In this document: positions 28,311 to 41,262 of the stretch, piece by piece | How positions within the stretch are numbered: the stretch's first letter is position 1 | Layout of the letters: each line of letters starts with the position of its first letter | Assembly: GCA_009699315.1 (NCBI GenBank) | Contig: WLOK01000004.1 | Location: 1 to 49,510 of the forward strand | Reading direction: 5' to 3' | Source: Actinomycetota bacterium | Lineage (GTDB): Bacteria > Actinomycetota > Actinomycetes > S36-B12 | Length of the DNA stretch: 49,510 nucleotides | The notes under the pieces: generated by a model | What the model was told of the DNA's origin: nothing | The model's database searches: none | Seen by the model: the letters and a program-made list of their open reading frames with translations, nothing else | Program-made: the position numbers and the translations under genes

Positions 28311-29909
28311 TTACGCTAACTCAACAAGGTCTAGGTAGTCGTGACCCCAGAGATCTTCGTCGCCGTCAGGAAGCAGCAGTACTCGCTCAGGCTCTAGAGC
28401 TCGTACCGCTCCCTCATCGTGCGTCACCAGGACAACTGCGCCCTCGTAACCGCGCAAGGCGCCGAGTACCTCCTCTCGACTTGCTGGATCGAGGTTATTT
28501 GTGGGTTCGTCCAGCAGCAAAACATTGGCACTACTCACCACGAGCATGGCCAATGCAAGTCGAGTCTTCTCACCACCAGAGAGAACACCGGCCGGCTTAA
28601 CAACCGAATCACCCGAGAATAGAAACGACCCCAGCACGCGACGTGCTTCCAATTCGCCAATATCCGGCGAGCTACTCAACATGTTCGAGAGGACACTCGC
28701 CTCTGGGTCGAGGGTTTCGTGCTCCTGTGCGTAATAGCCAATTCGTGCCCCGTGTCCGAGGATGCGCTCCCCCGTATCAGGCGCATCCACATCAGCAAGC
28801 ATTCGAAGGAGAGTGGTTTTGCCAGCTCCATTGAGCCCGAGAACAACTACGCGCGAGCCCTTGTCGATGGCCAGATCCACATCGGTGAACACTTCCTGTG
28901 ATCCATAGGACTTAGATAGTCCCTTTGCCATCAATGGAGTCTTGCCGCAAGGAGCCGGGGACGGAAAGCGTAGGCGCGCCACTTTATCGCTGCGTCGTTC
29001 AGCCTCTAGACCCGTGACCAGCCGGTCAGCGCGCTTGAGCATTGACTGAGCCGCTTTTGCTTTTGTCGCCTTGGCACGCATGCGTTCAGCTTGCTCGCGC
29101 AAGGTGCTGGCCTGACGTTCGGCGTTTGAGCGCTCGCGCTTGCGTCGTCGTTCATCCACTTCACGTTGCTGCAGGTACGCCTTCCAACCCATGGAATATG
29201 CGTCGAGTTCCTGCCGGGTAGCGTCCAGATGAATGACCCGGTTCACAGTTGCGTCAAGGAGTTCGGTGTCGTGACTGATGACGATGAATCCACCCTTATA
29301 GGCACCGAGGAATCGTCTCAACCAGCCAATTGAGTCAGCATCAAGGTGGTTAGTCGGCTCATCCAACAAGAGCACGTCTGCGCCGCTGAAGAGAATTCGG
29401 GCGAGCTCGACTCGTCGACGTTGGCCGCCAGACAGAGTGCCTAGGGGCTGCCCGAGAACCCGTTCGGGTAGCCCGACGCTCGCCGCGATTGTGGCCGCTT
29501 CAGATTCGACTGCATAGCCACCCAAAGTCATGAACTCAGCTTCCGCGCGAGCATATTGCACCATCGCCTTTTCCTGCGCTTCGCCCGTGGTGCTCCCCAT
29601 CCGTTCTGACGCGGTGTGCAGTCGGGCCACGATCTCGTCGAGGCCACGGGCCGACAGAATTCTGCCGCGCGCGGTGATCTCGAGGTCGCCTGTACGCGGA
29701 TCCTGCGGGAGATACCCCACTGTCCCGGAGCGCGTGATCTGTCCTGCCGCCGGCTGAGTCTCACCAGCCAAGGTGCGCATGAGGGTGGTTTTACCGGCTC
29801 CGTTGCGACCAACTAGGCCTACCCGATCACCCGGACCTATCCGCAGTGAGCCGTCTAGGAGGAGTGCGTCTGCCCCAGCTCGAAGTTCTATACCTGAAGC
29901 AGAAATCAT
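28311..29909 (-). CDS. ABC-F family ATPase (tandem NBD)
   Basis: Two Walker A (GRNGAGKTT, GLNGAGKTT), LSGGQRRRVELARIL and LSGGEKTRLALAMLV, two LLLDEPTNHLD/NNLD, charged linker. Confidence 0.95.
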   Translation of the reverse strand: MISASGIELRAGADALLLDGSLRIGPGDRVGLVGRNGAGKTTLMRTLAGETQPAAGQITRSGTVGYLPQDPRTGDLEITARGRILSARGLDEIVARLHTASERMGSTTGEAQEKAMVQYARAEAEFMTLGGYAVESEAATIAASVGLPERVLGQPLGTLSGGQRRRVELARILFSGADVLLLDEPTNHLDADSIGWLRRFLGAYKGGFIVISHDTELLDATVNRVIHLDATRQELDAYSMGWKAYLQQREVDERRRKRERSNAERQASTLREQAERMRAKATKAKAAQSMLKRADRLVTGLEAERRSDKVARLRFPSPAPCGKTPLMAKGLSKSYGSQEVFTDVDLAIDKGSRVVVLGLNGAGKTTLLRMLADVDAPDTGERILGHGARIGYYAQEHETLDPEASVLSNMLSSSPDIGELEARRVLGSFLFSGDSVVKPAGVLSGGEKTRLALAMLVVSSANVLLLDEPTNNLDPASREEVLGALRGYEGAVVLVTHDEGAVRALEPERVLLLPDGDEDLWGHDYLDLVELA

Positions 29910-30212
29910 CAGAGGTTGAAGCCGAGCGCCCGCAGCATGTCTCGGCCGTCATCGGTGATCTTGTCTGGGCCCCACGGCGGCATCCACACCCAGTTGATCC
30001 GGTAGTCGCTCACCACGCCACTTAGTGCCGCGCGAGTCTGGTCCTCGATCTGGTCGGTCAAAGGGCAGGCCGCGGAGGTCAAGGTCATGTCTAGAGTCGC
30101 GATCGTGTCATCCACATGAACGTCGTAGACGAGTCCGAGATCGACCACGTTGATTCCCAGCTCAGGGTCCACGACGTCTTTCATCGCTTCCCACACCAAT
30201 TCACTTGCTGTC

Positions 30213-30220
<8 letters not shown>
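29909..30220 (-). CDS. sufT: Metal-sulfur cluster assembly factor, DUF59/SufT-like
   Basis: AMKDVVDPELGINVVDLGLVYDV; TSAACPLTDQIEDQ; GTG start overlapping the sufU stop by 8 bp. Confidence 0.88.
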
Positions 30221-32735
<2,515 letters not shown>

Positions 32736-32739
<4 letters not shown>

Positions 32740-33077
32740 GCCGACTGCCCTCCAGCATTTAGTGAAACATGGATACGTGCTTGTGGTCCGATACCGTCAA
32801 CACGAACTGCGTAGACGGGCACGGCTGAAAGTGCCGGAAGGGAAGCCGGCACACCGGTACGTAAATCGAAGCGAGAGCCGTGCAACCAGCACTCGATAAA
32901 ACAGCCCTCAACGTCACCTTCGGACAACGCGACGTCGGCGTGAGAGCACACATCGCGAATTGCGTATAGCTGCCCCTCGGAGCGAACGACCGCAACCGGC
33001 TCTGCACCCAACATCACTCGGAGTGCGCCAGGCTCGGGTACATCTTCGACGGCACACACGTCAACCCAGTCGTTCAT
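32736..33077 (-). CDS. Rieske-type non-heme iron ferredoxin subunit
   Basis: CSHADVALSEGDVEGCFIECWLHGSRFDLRTG. Confidence 0.92.
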
Positions 33078-34168
33078 GACTCAATAGCCTCACCGAGGCG
33101 ACCTAGGCCCAATGACTCTAAGCGCGCGTCGACGGAAAACAAGACGGCCGCTTCGAGGTCTGGATCTCCGACGCGCTGCACGACATCTGCGAAGAAACCA
33201 CGGACTACCAATATGCGCGCCACGTCCATGGGGATTCCCCGTGACTGCAGATAGAAGAGCTGATCGTCGTCAAAGCGCCCGGTAGCGCTCGCGTGGCCAG
33301 CTCCGGTGATCTCGCCAGTCTCGAGTTCGAGGTTGGGCACCGAATCAGCACGGGCACCCTCAGAAAGGATCAGATTGCGATTGAGTTCGTAGGTATCCGT
33401 ACCAATGGCGTTGGGACGCACAATGACGTCGCCGATCCATACCGAATGAGCACCTTCACCGTCTAGGGCACCCTTATAGGCAACATAACTTCGACAGTGT
33501 GGTTGCGTATGTGTGGCGAGAAGTCGGTGTTCGACATGCTGGCCGGGACCCACCAAGAAGACGCCGAGCATTTCTGCGTCGCCACCAGGTCCGGAGTAGT
33601 CCACGGTGGACACCAATCGCACAACATCGCCACCCAATGTGACAACCGCGGAACGATAGCGAGCGTCGCGCCCGACACTCACGTGATGATGGCCGAGATG
33701 CAAGGCATCGGCGTCCCACAACTGCTGCGAGACGACCGTGAGCGATGCGCCGTCACCGACTTCGACGTCGACGTTGCCAGCAAAAGCACCCGCGCCAGTG
33801 TGCGTAAGCACAACTGTGGCTGAGCTGAATGGTTCGGCAACGATGCGTATATGTCCAGATGCAACGCCACCAAGCCCCTTGACTCGGAGATTCACACTTG
33901 GCCCACCAGCGCGTTCACGCGGAATCGTGACCTGCACGACCTCGGAGACATCGGCCCATGCGCGCGACGACACTCGATCGACCGGTTCGTAGCGAACCCC
34001 GTCACACGACACCCGCTCTACCCGGCAATCTGTGGGGTCCCAGTCGATACCGACCTGTCCCGTGAACTCCGAATCACCTTCAAGACCGCGCAACCTTGCT
34101 AGCGGGGTAAAACGCCACGGCTCTTCACGGCCTGTGGGTACTGCGAATTCAGTGTGCGTGATGGTCAT
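33074..34168 (-). CDS. sufD: SufD
   Basis: Penultimate suf gene order; GEITGAGHASATGRFDDDQLFYLQSRGIPMDVARILVVRGFFADVV. Confidence 0.95.
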   Translation of the reverse strand: MTITHTEFAVPTGREEPWRFTPLARLRGLEGDSEFTGQVGIDWDPTDCRVERVSCDGVRYEPVDRVSSRAWADVSEVVQVTIPRERAGGPSVNLRVKGLGGVASGHIRIVAEPFSSATVVLTHTGAGAFAGNVDVEVGDGASLTVVSQQLWDADALHLGHHHVSVGRDARYRSAVVTLGGDVVRLVSTVDYSGPGGDAEMLGVFLVGPGQHVEHRLLATHTQPHCRSYVAYKGALDGEGAHSVWIGDVIVRPNAIGTDTYELNRNLILSEGARADSVPNLELETGEITGAGHASATGRFDDDQLFYLQSRGIPMDVARILVVRGFFADVVQRVGDPDLEAAVLFSVDARLESLGLGRLGEAIES

Positions 34169-35577
34169 TAACCGACCGAGCCTTCCATCTGGAGCTCGAT
34201 CAGCCGGTTGAGCTCGAGGGCGTACTCCATCGGCAATTCGCGAGCGATGGGCTCGACGAATCCGCGCACAATCATGGCCATCGCTTCATCCTCTTTCATG
34301 CCGCGTGACATCAGATAGAACAGCTGATCGGCACTGACCTTGGAAACTGTGGCTTCATGCCCCATCGACACGTCGTCTTCACGTACGTCGACGTAGGGAT
34401 AAGTATCGCTGCGCGAGATGTCGTCTACGAGAAGTGCGTCGCAGCGAACGGTGCTCTTCGATCCGTGCGCACCCTCGAGAATCTGCACCAGACCGCGGTA
34501 CGAAGTGCGACCGCCGCCACGTGCCACGGACTTTGACACGATGGAAGATGACGTATTAGGCGCAGCGTGCACCATCTTTGATCCGGCATCTTGATGCTGA
34601 CCTTCACCCGCGAAGGCGATGGAGAGCGTCTCGCCTCTGGCGTGCTCCCCCACGAGCCAGACCGCCGGGTACTTCATGGTCACCTTCGAGCCAATATTGC
34701 CGTCGATCCACTCCATCGTGGCGGCCTCGTGCGCCACAGCACGCTTGGTCACGAGGTTGTACACGTTATTGGACCAGTTCTGGATGGTCGTGTAGCGACA
34801 GCGTGCACCCTTCTTCACGATGATCTCCACAACCGCGGAGTGCAAGGAGTCTGACGAATAAATAGGTGCAGTACAGCCCTCGACGTAGTGCACGTAGGCG
34901 TCTTCGTCGACGATGATCAAGGTCCGCTCGAATTGACCCATGTTCTCGGTGTTGATGCGGAAATAGGCCTGCAGAGGAATATCAACCTTGACGCCCTTGG
35001 GCACGTAGATGAAAGATCCACCCGACCACACGGCAGTGTTGAGCGCAGCAAACTTGTTGTCGCCTACGGGGATTACGGAGCAGAAGTTCTCACGGAAGAC
35101 ATCCTCGTGCTCACGCAATGCCGTGTCAGTATCGAGGAACAGAACGCCCTGCTCCTCGAGATCTTCACGAATCTTGTGGTAAACGACTTCACTTTCGTAC
35201 TGAGCTGCGACACCGGAGATGAGACGTTGTTTCTCGGCCTCCGGGATGCCCAAACGATCGTAAGTGTTCTTAATGTCGGCGGGAAGTTCGTCCCAGGACG
35301 TGGCCTGCTTCTCCGTGGAACGCACGAAGTACTTGATGGTGTCGAACTTGATCCCATCGAGCTGCGAACCCCATGTGGGCATTGGCTTGCGTTCGAAGAG
35401 ACGCAGACCCTTCAACCGCAAATCCAGCATCCACTGAGGCTCGGACTTCTTCGCGCTGATGTCACGCACCACGTCTTCATTGATACCGCGGCGTGCGTTT
35501 GTGCCTGCACTGTCGGAGTCGGACCACCCAAACTGATAGCGACCAAGGCCTTCGAGATCGTCGTCAATGGCTGTCAT
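34168..35577 (-). CDS. sufB: SufB
   Basis: [90 protein letters not shown]. Confidence 0.97.
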   Translation of the reverse strand: MTAIDDDLEGLGRYQFGWSDSDSAGTNARRGINEDVVRDISAKKSEPQWMLDLRLKGLRLFERKPMPTWGSQLDGIKFDTIKYFVRSTEKQATSWDELPADIKNTYDRLGIPEAEKQRLISGVAAQYESEVVYHKIREDLEEQGVLFLDTDTALREHEDVFRENFCSVIPVGDNKFAALNTAVWSGGSFIYVPKGVKVDIPLQAYFRINTENMGQFERTLIIVDEDAYVHYVEGCTAPIYSSDSLHSAVVEIIVKKGARCRYTTIQNWSNNVYNLVTKRAVAHEAATMEWIDGNIGSKVTMKYPAVWLVGEHARGETLSIAFAGEGQHQDAGSKMVHAAPNTSSSIVSKSVARGGGRTSYRGLVQILEGAHGSKSTVRCDALLVDDISRSDTYPYVDVREDDVSMGHEATVSKVSADQLFYLMSRGMKEDEAMAMIVRGFVEPIARELPMEYALELNRLIELQMEGSVG

Positions 35578-36259
35578 TGGACATCCTTCCCGCGAGAACT
35601 AGCGAATCGTCACGACCGAGAGCCGGAACGTGAGTGGTGCATACGCCATCGCCGTGAGCGATGGTGGCCAAGCGTTGAACGTGAGTGCCAAGAATTCGAC
35701 CGAATGCCACCGTCTCGGCCTCGCACAGCTGGGGGAACTCGGCGGCCACGTGCGACACGGGGCAGTGATGCTGGCACAACTGCACGCCGTCAGCGCCTTC
35801 GGCGGCTCGGACAGTAGAGGCGGCATAGCCATCTCGGCTCAAGGCGGCTGCAAGTGCCTCGACGCGCTGAGTGGCGGTCGCGTCCGCTTGGGCCCGATAG
35901 CGCGTTTCGAAGTCGGCGGCACGGCGCTGCGCGAAGGTGGCGATCGCTTCTTCTCCCCCGAGCTCAAGGACGTAGCGCAAGGCCGAGGCCGCCAAATCGT
36001 CATATGCCTGCTCGAAGACCTGGCGTCCTGAATCGGTGAGCGAATAGACGCGAGCTGGCCGACCACGTCCGCGGACGCGACGAGGACCAAAGGGCGGTGT
36101 TTCGCTTGCCACCACAACTTCGTCTGCCTCGAGGTGGTCAAGATGCCGGCGGACCACGGTGCCGCTCACGCCCAGCCGGATGCCAAGTTCAGCTGCCGTC
36201 GCTGGTCCCTCCAGAAGGAGTGACCGAGCGACTCGCTCGGGGGCATCGGCTAATTTCAT
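35564..36259 (-). CDS. sufR: SufR-type Fe-S responsive transcriptional repressor
   Basis: N-terminal winged helix [18 protein letters not shown]-terminal [21 protein letters not shown] cysteines. Start trimmed from 36358 to [10 protein letters not shown]. Confidence 0.93.
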   Translation of the reverse strand: MKLADAPERVARSLLLEGPATAAELGIRLGVSGTVVRRHLDHLEADEVVVASETPPFGPRRVRGRGRPARVYSLTDSGRQVFEQAYDDLAASALRYVLELGGEEAIATFAQRRAADFETRYRAQADATATQRVEALAAALSRDGYAASTVRAAEGADGVQLCQHHCPVSHVAAEFPQLCEAETVAFGRILGTHVQRLATIAHGDGVCTTHVPALGRDDSLVLAGRMSNDSH

Positions 36260-36267
36260 ACCCTTAT

Positions 36268-36295
36268 TGTTGCGCAATTCCCTGCGAGCGCAACA
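36268..36295. promoter_or_regulatory. Perfect inverted repeat TGTTGCGC-N12-GCGCAACA in the sufR/ABC divergent intergenic region; candidate SufR operator
   Basis: Read directly from sequence; lies 9 bp upstream of the sufR ATG and about 25 bp upstream of the divergent GTG. Confidence 0.55.
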
Positions 36296-36320
36296 CCGGG
36301 GTCCACGTACACTGCTCCTC

Positions 36321-37217
36321 GTGAGGAATCCGGCAATCGAAATTCGGGGTCTCACCATGCTTTATGGCGACGTCACGGCCGTTCGAGAGCTTGACCTGGC
36401 TGTCCCCAATGGCCAAATCACTGCGGTTCTGGGGCGAAATGGCGCCGGAAAGACCACAACCTTGGAGGTCTGTGCCGGAATTCGCCCCGCCCAGTCAGGG
36501 GTAGTCCAGGTGCTGGGCGCCGATCCGATTCGGGACCGGGCCATTCTCGCCCCAAGGGTGGGCGTGATGCTGCAATCCGGTGGTGTCCCAGGCAGTAGTC
36601 GTGGGGTGGAGTTCGCCCGTCATTTGGCTGGCATGTATGCGCACCCGCTCGACGTGACCTTGCTGGCGCAGCGCCTGGGTGTCTTAGACGTGCGCACTGC
36701 CTACCGCCGGATGTCAGGTGGCGAGCAGCAGCGCGTTCGACTCATCTGCGCCTTGGTAGGACGGCCTGAACTGGTGATCCTCGATGAGCCCACTTCGGGA
36801 CTCGACCCGCTCGCTCGAGGATTGGTCTGGAATCTCCTGGGCGATCTCAAGGCAGCTGGACTGACCGTTGTTGTATCTACCCATCAGTTCGATGAGGCTG
36901 AGCGCCTCGCCGACCACATCGTCATTGTCGCGCGTGGTGCGGTAGTCGCATCCGGTTCGCCGCGCGAACTTGGTTCCGCTGATGCTGATCGCGTGACGTT
37001 CCTTAGCGGCATGCACGTCTCCACAGAAGACCTCAGCCAGAGCCTTGGAGTTCTTGTTTCAGAGATCTCTCCCGGGCGTTACGTCGCTCAAGGTGCACTA
37101 CCCGACAACACCACCAACGTTATCCAGGATTGGGCCCGCGATCACGGAGTCGTCGCCCGCGACATCGTCCGCGGGCGTCGCACTCTTGAGGACCTCTTCC
37201 ATGAGGTGAGCCAATGA
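36321..37217 (+). CDS. ABC transporter ATP-binding protein
   Basis: GRNGAGKTTTLEVCAGIRPAQSG, MSGGEQQRVRLICALVGRPELVILDEPTSGLDP. Start set to GTG at 36321 instead of 36159. Confidence 0.92.
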   Translation: MRNPAIEIRGLTMLYGDVTAVRELDLAVPNGQITAVLGRNGAGKTTTLEVCAGIRPAQSGVVQVLGADPIRDRAILAPRVGVMLQSGGVPGSSRGVEFARHLAGMYAHPLDVTLLAQRLGVLDVRTAYRRMSGGEQQRVRLICALVGRPELVILDEPTSGLDPLARGLVWNLLGDLKAAGLTVVVSTHQFDEAERLADHIVIVARGAVVASGSPRELGSADADRVTFLSGMHVSTEDLSQSLGVLVSEISPGRYVAQGALPDNTTNVIQDWARDHGVVARDIVRGRRTLEDLFHEVSQ

Positions 37218-37972
37218 TCCTGGACTTCACCCCTGCGCCTGGAGCCGCACCGAACTATCGGCGAGTGATCCGACAGGCTTCGTACGAACTCAAGTCGACA
37301 TTGCGCAACGGCGAGCAACTTTTGCTGACACTGATCATTCCTCTTGCCCTGCTTTTGGGTTTGTCACTAAGTTCGATCGTCAATCTGGGCGGCACGGACA
37401 GAGTCGCAATCGTCGTGCCGGGAATCCTGACACTTGCAGTGATGTCGACTGCATTCACCAGCCTCGCGGTTGCGACCGGATTCGAACGGCGGTACGGATC
37501 ACTCACGCTGCTCGGCACAACTCCACTGACGCGCACCCAGATTCTCGCCGCGAAGGGCCTCGCAGTGGCAGCAGTCGAATTGATCCAGTTCGTCATGATC
37601 ATCGGGGTTGGACTGATGTTGGGGTGGTCCGCGACAGGAATTGGTTGGGCGATTATTCTCATCGTCTTAGGCACAGCGGCCTTCGCTTCGCTTGGGCTTC
37701 TGCTCGCCGGTGTACTCCGAGCCGAAGCGACGTTGGCGATCGCTAATGGCATTTACTTAATTTTACTGCTCGCCGGCGGCACGATCGTCTCTGCGGATCG
37801 ACTACCCGGCAGCATGTCCACCACCGTGCAGATACTGCCCTCTGCCGCTCTTGGCTCTGGGCTTCGCGAAGCAATGCTCCACGGAAGTTTCGCTTGGTTT
37901 CCCGCGGTGATCCTGCTCGCGTGGGCCGGTATCGGGGGCGGTCTAGCCGCGAGGTTCTTCAAATGGCAGTGA
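37214..37972 (+). CDS. ABC-2 type transporter permease
   Basis: Six hydrophobic segments; FTSLAVATGFERRYGSLTLLGTTPLTRTQILAAKGLAV; 4-bp overlap with ATPase gene. Confidence 0.9.
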   Translation: MILDFTPAPGAAPNYRRVIRQASYELKSTLRNGEQLLLTLIIPLALLLGLSLSSIVNLGGTDRVAIVVPGILTLAVMSTAFTSLAVATGFERRYGSLTLLGTTPLTRTQILAAKGLAVAAVELIQFVMIIGVGLMLGWSATGIGWAIILIVLGTAAFASLGLLLAGVLRAEATLAIANGIYLILLLAGGTIVSADRLPGSMSTTVQILPSAALGSGLREAMLHGSFAWFPAVILLAWAGIGGGLAARFFKWQ

Positions 37973-37988
37973 GCCGTAGGCTATTCCT

Positions 37989-38936
37989 GTGATCCCCCGC
38001 TGGCTCCGCGTTGTCTTCTGGGCAAACCTTGTTGCGCAGAGTGGGATTATCGTGACGGGCGCCATAGTGCGGGTGACGGGCTCTGGACTCGGGTGCCCAA
38101 ATTGGCCTGACTGCGCCAACGGATCCATCACCCCAACTCCTTATCAAGAAGAGTCTTGGCACAAGTACGTCGAATTCGGCAATCGGACCCTGACCTTTCT
38201 CCTGGTGGTTTTGTCGATTGCAGCGCTCGTGGGTTCGATCATCGTCGTCGTGCGCCGCAGAGCTAGCGTCTTCACTGGGCCAAGATCACGCACGCTCCTT
38301 CTTCTCAGCGCAATCCCAGTTCTAGGCACATTCGCACAGGCGGTTCTTGGCGGCATCACGGTGCTGACCGGTCTCAATCCGCTCATCGTGGCAGGTCACT
38401 TCCTAGTGTCGATCGCCCTTGTGGCCGGGTGCGTCAATCTGGTGGTCCGCGCGAGTGAAATAGGGCTCACACCTCGCCCGATGGTTGCGACGCCTGTCCT
38501 CTGGCTCGGCCGTGTTTTGGTTGTAGTTAGTGCTGGTGTTGTCACCTTGGGCACGATCGTCACTGGCAGTGGTCCCCACTCCGGTGACGCGCAAACACCC
38601 AATCGACTCGGTTTCGATCCTCGAACGGTCGCTTGGCTGCATGCCGACATTGTCCTGCTCTTCGTCGGACTGCTCATCGGATTGATCGTCGCCATTCACC
38701 TCGTCGAAGCACCTCGTCGCACTCGAAACCTCGCATGGACGTTGCTCGCCATCACCATCTGGCAGGGCCTGATCGGCTACACGCAGTACTTCACTGGCGT
38801 TCCCTGGCTGCTAGTCACTGTCCACGTGATTGGTGCCGTACTGCTCTGGATCGTGGTGCTGTTCTTGCTGCTGTCAATGCAAGACCGCGGCAAAGCACTC
38901 GGATTAGGGCAGGAACGGGTCCAGAGCAACAAATAG
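37989..38936 (+). CDS. ctaA: Heme A synthase (COX15/CtaA family)
   Basis: GAIVRVTGSGLGCPNWPDCANGSITP; YVEFGNRTLTFLL; GSGPHSGD; multi-TM. Confidence 0.95.
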   Translation: MIPRWLRVVFWANLVAQSGIIVTGAIVRVTGSGLGCPNWPDCANGSITPTPYQEESWHKYVEFGNRTLTFLLVVLSIAALVGSIIVVVRRRASVFTGPRSRTLLLLSAIPVLGTFAQAVLGGITVLTGLNPLIVAGHFLVSIALVAGCVNLVVRASEIGLTPRPMVATPVLWLGRVLVVVSAGVVTLGTIVTGSGPHSGDAQTPNRLGFDPRTVAWLHADIVLLFVGLLIGLIVAIHLVEAPRRTRNLAWTLLAITIWQGLIGYTQYFTGVPWLLVTVHVIGAVLLWIVVLFLLLSMQDRGKALGLGQERVQSNK

Positions 38937-39818
38937 AAATAGCAGCGCGAGATACGTAATCGAGTAATGGAAAAGCCGCATCGGCTTGATGAGTACGTCA
39001 CTCTTGCGTAATCGCGCAGAAAGTGCGTAAGCCTCGTAAAGAAATACCGCGCCAAGGACAACCGCTGCGGCTGAATAGACGATTCCCATGCGAGCTACCG
39101 GGATCAAGGCGAGAGAGGTTGCGATCATCACCCACGAATAGATGATGATCTGTCTGCCGACCGCGCGCGGTTCGGCGACGACAGGGAGCATCGGAACGCC
39201 CGCCAATTCATATTCATCGCGATAGCGGAAAGCTAGCGGCCAGTAATGCGGCGGAGTCCACCAGAACACTATGAGGAATAACAGAACAGGAATCCACCAG
39301 GAACGTCCGCCGTCAACAGCAGCCCAACCAATCAGCACCGGCATACAACCCGCCGCGCCACCCCACACGATGTTTTGCGCAGTTCGCCGCTTAAGCAGCA
39401 TCGTGTATCCGAGCACGTAGAATGCAATAGCGACAGCGGTGAGTACGCCAGCAAGAACATTTGTCGTCAGCAACATGAGAGCCACACTGGCGATGCTGAG
39501 GATGAGTCCGTAGATCAATCCAGCACGAGGCGAGATCTCACCGGTAACGAGAGGGCGATGCCCAGTGCGCTCCATGAGCGTGTCGATGTCGCGGTCGTAG
39601 ACGCTATTAAGAGTGTTTGCACCTGCCGCGGCCAACGAACCGCCGACTAATGTCACCAGGACAACGCGAAGCGGAGGGAGGCCGTCTTGGGCCAACAGCA
39701 TCGTGGGGACTGTTGTGACGAGGAGCAGCTCGATAATCCGAGGTTTGGTGACGAGAAAATAGGCTTTGATCGTGGCTCGGGGACCACGTCGCGCCGATGT
39801 CGTCACCGATGTGTTCAC
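38904..39818 (-). CDS. ctaB: Protoheme IX farnesyltransferase (heme O synthase)
   Basis: TKPRIIELLLVTTVPTMLLA; AGANTLNSVYDRDIDTLMERTGHRPLVTGEISP; FWWTPPHYWPLAFRYRDEYELAGVPMLPVV. Confidence 0.97.
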   Translation of the reverse strand: MNTSVTTSARRGPRATIKAYFLVTKPRIIELLLVTTVPTMLLAQDGLPPLRVVLVTLVGGSLAAAGANTLNSVYDRDIDTLMERTGHRPLVTGEISPRAGLIYGLILSIASVALMLLTTNVLAGVLTAVAIAFYVLGYTMLLKRRTAQNIVWGGAAGCMPVLIGWAAVDGGRSWWIPVLLFLIVFWWTPPHYWPLAFRYRDEYELAGVPMLPVVAEPRAVGRQIIIYSWVMIATSLALIPVARMGIVYSAAAVVLGAVFLYEAYALSARLRKSDVLIKPMRLFHYSITYLALLFLFVALDPFLP

Positions 39819-39823
39819 GTGCG

Positions 39824-40171
39824 TCAGCGCGTGCGACCGCTGCGAGCCTGCAATCTCTGCAGCGCCTCTTCAAGGATCGACTCGCCATCGCCATCCGAAC
39901 GACGTTCTTTGACGTAGGCGAGATGCGTCTTGTACGGCTCGACTTTGTGCGGTGCGGGCGGCGCTTCTTGGTTTTGGCTCGCCGGCCACCCACAACGGGG
40001 GCAGTCCCACGACTCCGGCACCACAGCATCGGACGCGAAACTCGGCGTGGTCTGGTGACCATGCGCGCACCAGTAGGTGATGTGCACCCGGGGCGCAGAG
40101 TCGCCACGCTCAGCCTCGCCCATGGGACCAGCACCGACGCGACTACCGCGAATTGCACTACCTGACGCCAC
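39824..40171 (-). CDS. rbpA: RNA polymerase-binding protein RbpA
   Basis: ASGSAIRGSRVGAGPMGEAERG; FASDAVVPESWDCPRCGWPA; VEPYKTHLAYVKERRSDGDGESIL. Start trimmed from 40255 to GTG. Confidence 0.97.
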   Translation of the reverse strand: MASGSAIRGSRVGAGPMGEAERGDSAPRVHITYWCAHGHQTTPSFASDAVVPESWDCPRCGWPASQNQEAPPAPHKVEPYKTHLAYVKERRSDGDGESILEEALQRLQARSGRTR

Positions 40172-40200
40172 GAGGGCCCCTTTCGATTGAATGCTGTAGG

Positions 40201-40452
40201 TCAGCCTGAAGTGGTCTTGACGAGCAAACCGACGGCCACGATGCAGGCGACCCAAATCAGGCCGAGGGCGACAGTGAGCCGGTCGAGGTTGCGCTCGGCC
40301 ACGGAGGAACCTCCGATAGAAGAGCTAACCCCGCCTCCGAACAGATCAGAGAGACCGCCACCCTTGCCGCGGTGCAGCAGGATCAGAACGATCAGCATGA
40401 GGCTGGTGATGATGAGCAGCACCGAAAGGACGATGGTGAAGACCTGGACCAT
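40201..40452 (-). CDS. secG: Preprotein translocase subunit SecG
   Basis: VLILLHRGKGGGLSDLFGGGVSSSIGGSSVAERNLDRLT. Confidence 0.95.
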   Translation of the reverse strand: MVQVFTIVLSVLLIITSLMLIVLILLHRGKGGGLSDLFGGGVSSSIGGSSVAERNLDRLTVALGLIWVACIVAVGLLVKTTSG

Positions 40453-40473
40453 GGGGGAAAGGATACGCGATGG

Positions 40474-41262
40474 CTATGCGTCGCCGTGCATTCGGTAGCG
40501 AACGATCCCCACGAACTCATCCGGATCGAGGCTCGCGCCCCCAATGAGGGCCCCATCTACGTCTGGCTGGACCATGATCCCGGCGATGTTCGCCGACTTC
40601 ACTGAGCCTCCGTAGAGAACCCGAACCGCCTGAGCTACCTCGGCGCCGTGCTCGGACGCTAACCAGCCCCGAATGGCGCTGCACACCTCCTGAGCGTCCT
40701 CGGGCGTCGCGACCTCACCGGTCCCGATGGCCCAGATCGGCTCATAGGCAATCACGGTCTTGGCAACCTCCTCCGCACTGAGCCCGGCCAGCGATCCGGC
40801 GAGTTGAGCCAGCGTGTAGGGCACCTGCCCGCCTTCGCGTCGAACATCGAGACCCTCACCCACACACACGATCGGCGTGAGGGAATGGCGCAGAGCCGCC
40901 CGCACTTTGGTGTTCACGGTCTCATCGCTCTCGTGGTGGTAGAGGCGCCGCTCGCTGTGGCCGACGACCACCACGCTGCAGCCGAGTTTGGCCAGCATCG
41001 CTCCCGAGATCTCTCCGGTGAAGGCACCGGCCTCGTGGGCGGACACATCCTGAGCCCCGTACCGCAATCGGTAACCGTCGCCATCGATCACGGTCTGCAC
41101 GGAGCGAATGTCCGTGTATGGCGGGAGCAAGACCACCTCAACAGCCTCGTAGTCTGCGTCATTGAAGGTGAATGCCAAACGTTGAACAACCGCGATCGAC
41201 TCAAGGTGATTGAGATTCATCTTCCAGTTGCCTGCCATCATGGGCAAACGAGTGTGGTTCAC
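40474..41262 (-). CDS. tpiA: Triosephosphate isomerase
   Basis: [45 protein letters not shown]. Confidence 0.98.
   Translation of the reverse strand: MNHTRLPMMAGNWKMNLNHLESIAVVQRLAFTFNDADYEAVEVVLLPPYTDIRSVQTVIDGDGYRLRYGAQDVSAHEAGAFTGEISGAMLAKLGCSVVVVGHSERRLYHHESDETVNTKVRAALRHSLTPIVCVGEGLDVRREGGQVPYTLAQLAGSLAGLSAEEVAKTVIAYEPIWAIGTGEVATPEDAQEVCSAIRGWLASEHGAEVAQAVRVLYGGSVKSANIAGIMVQPDVDGALIGGASLDPDEFVGIVRYRMHGDA

Noticed and set aside
34888-35817. 309-aa plus-strand ORF antisense to sufB/sufR
   Set aside because: Lies wholly opposite strongly supported SufB and SufR coding sequence; low-complexity Arg-rich C-terminus; typical high-GC shadow ORF
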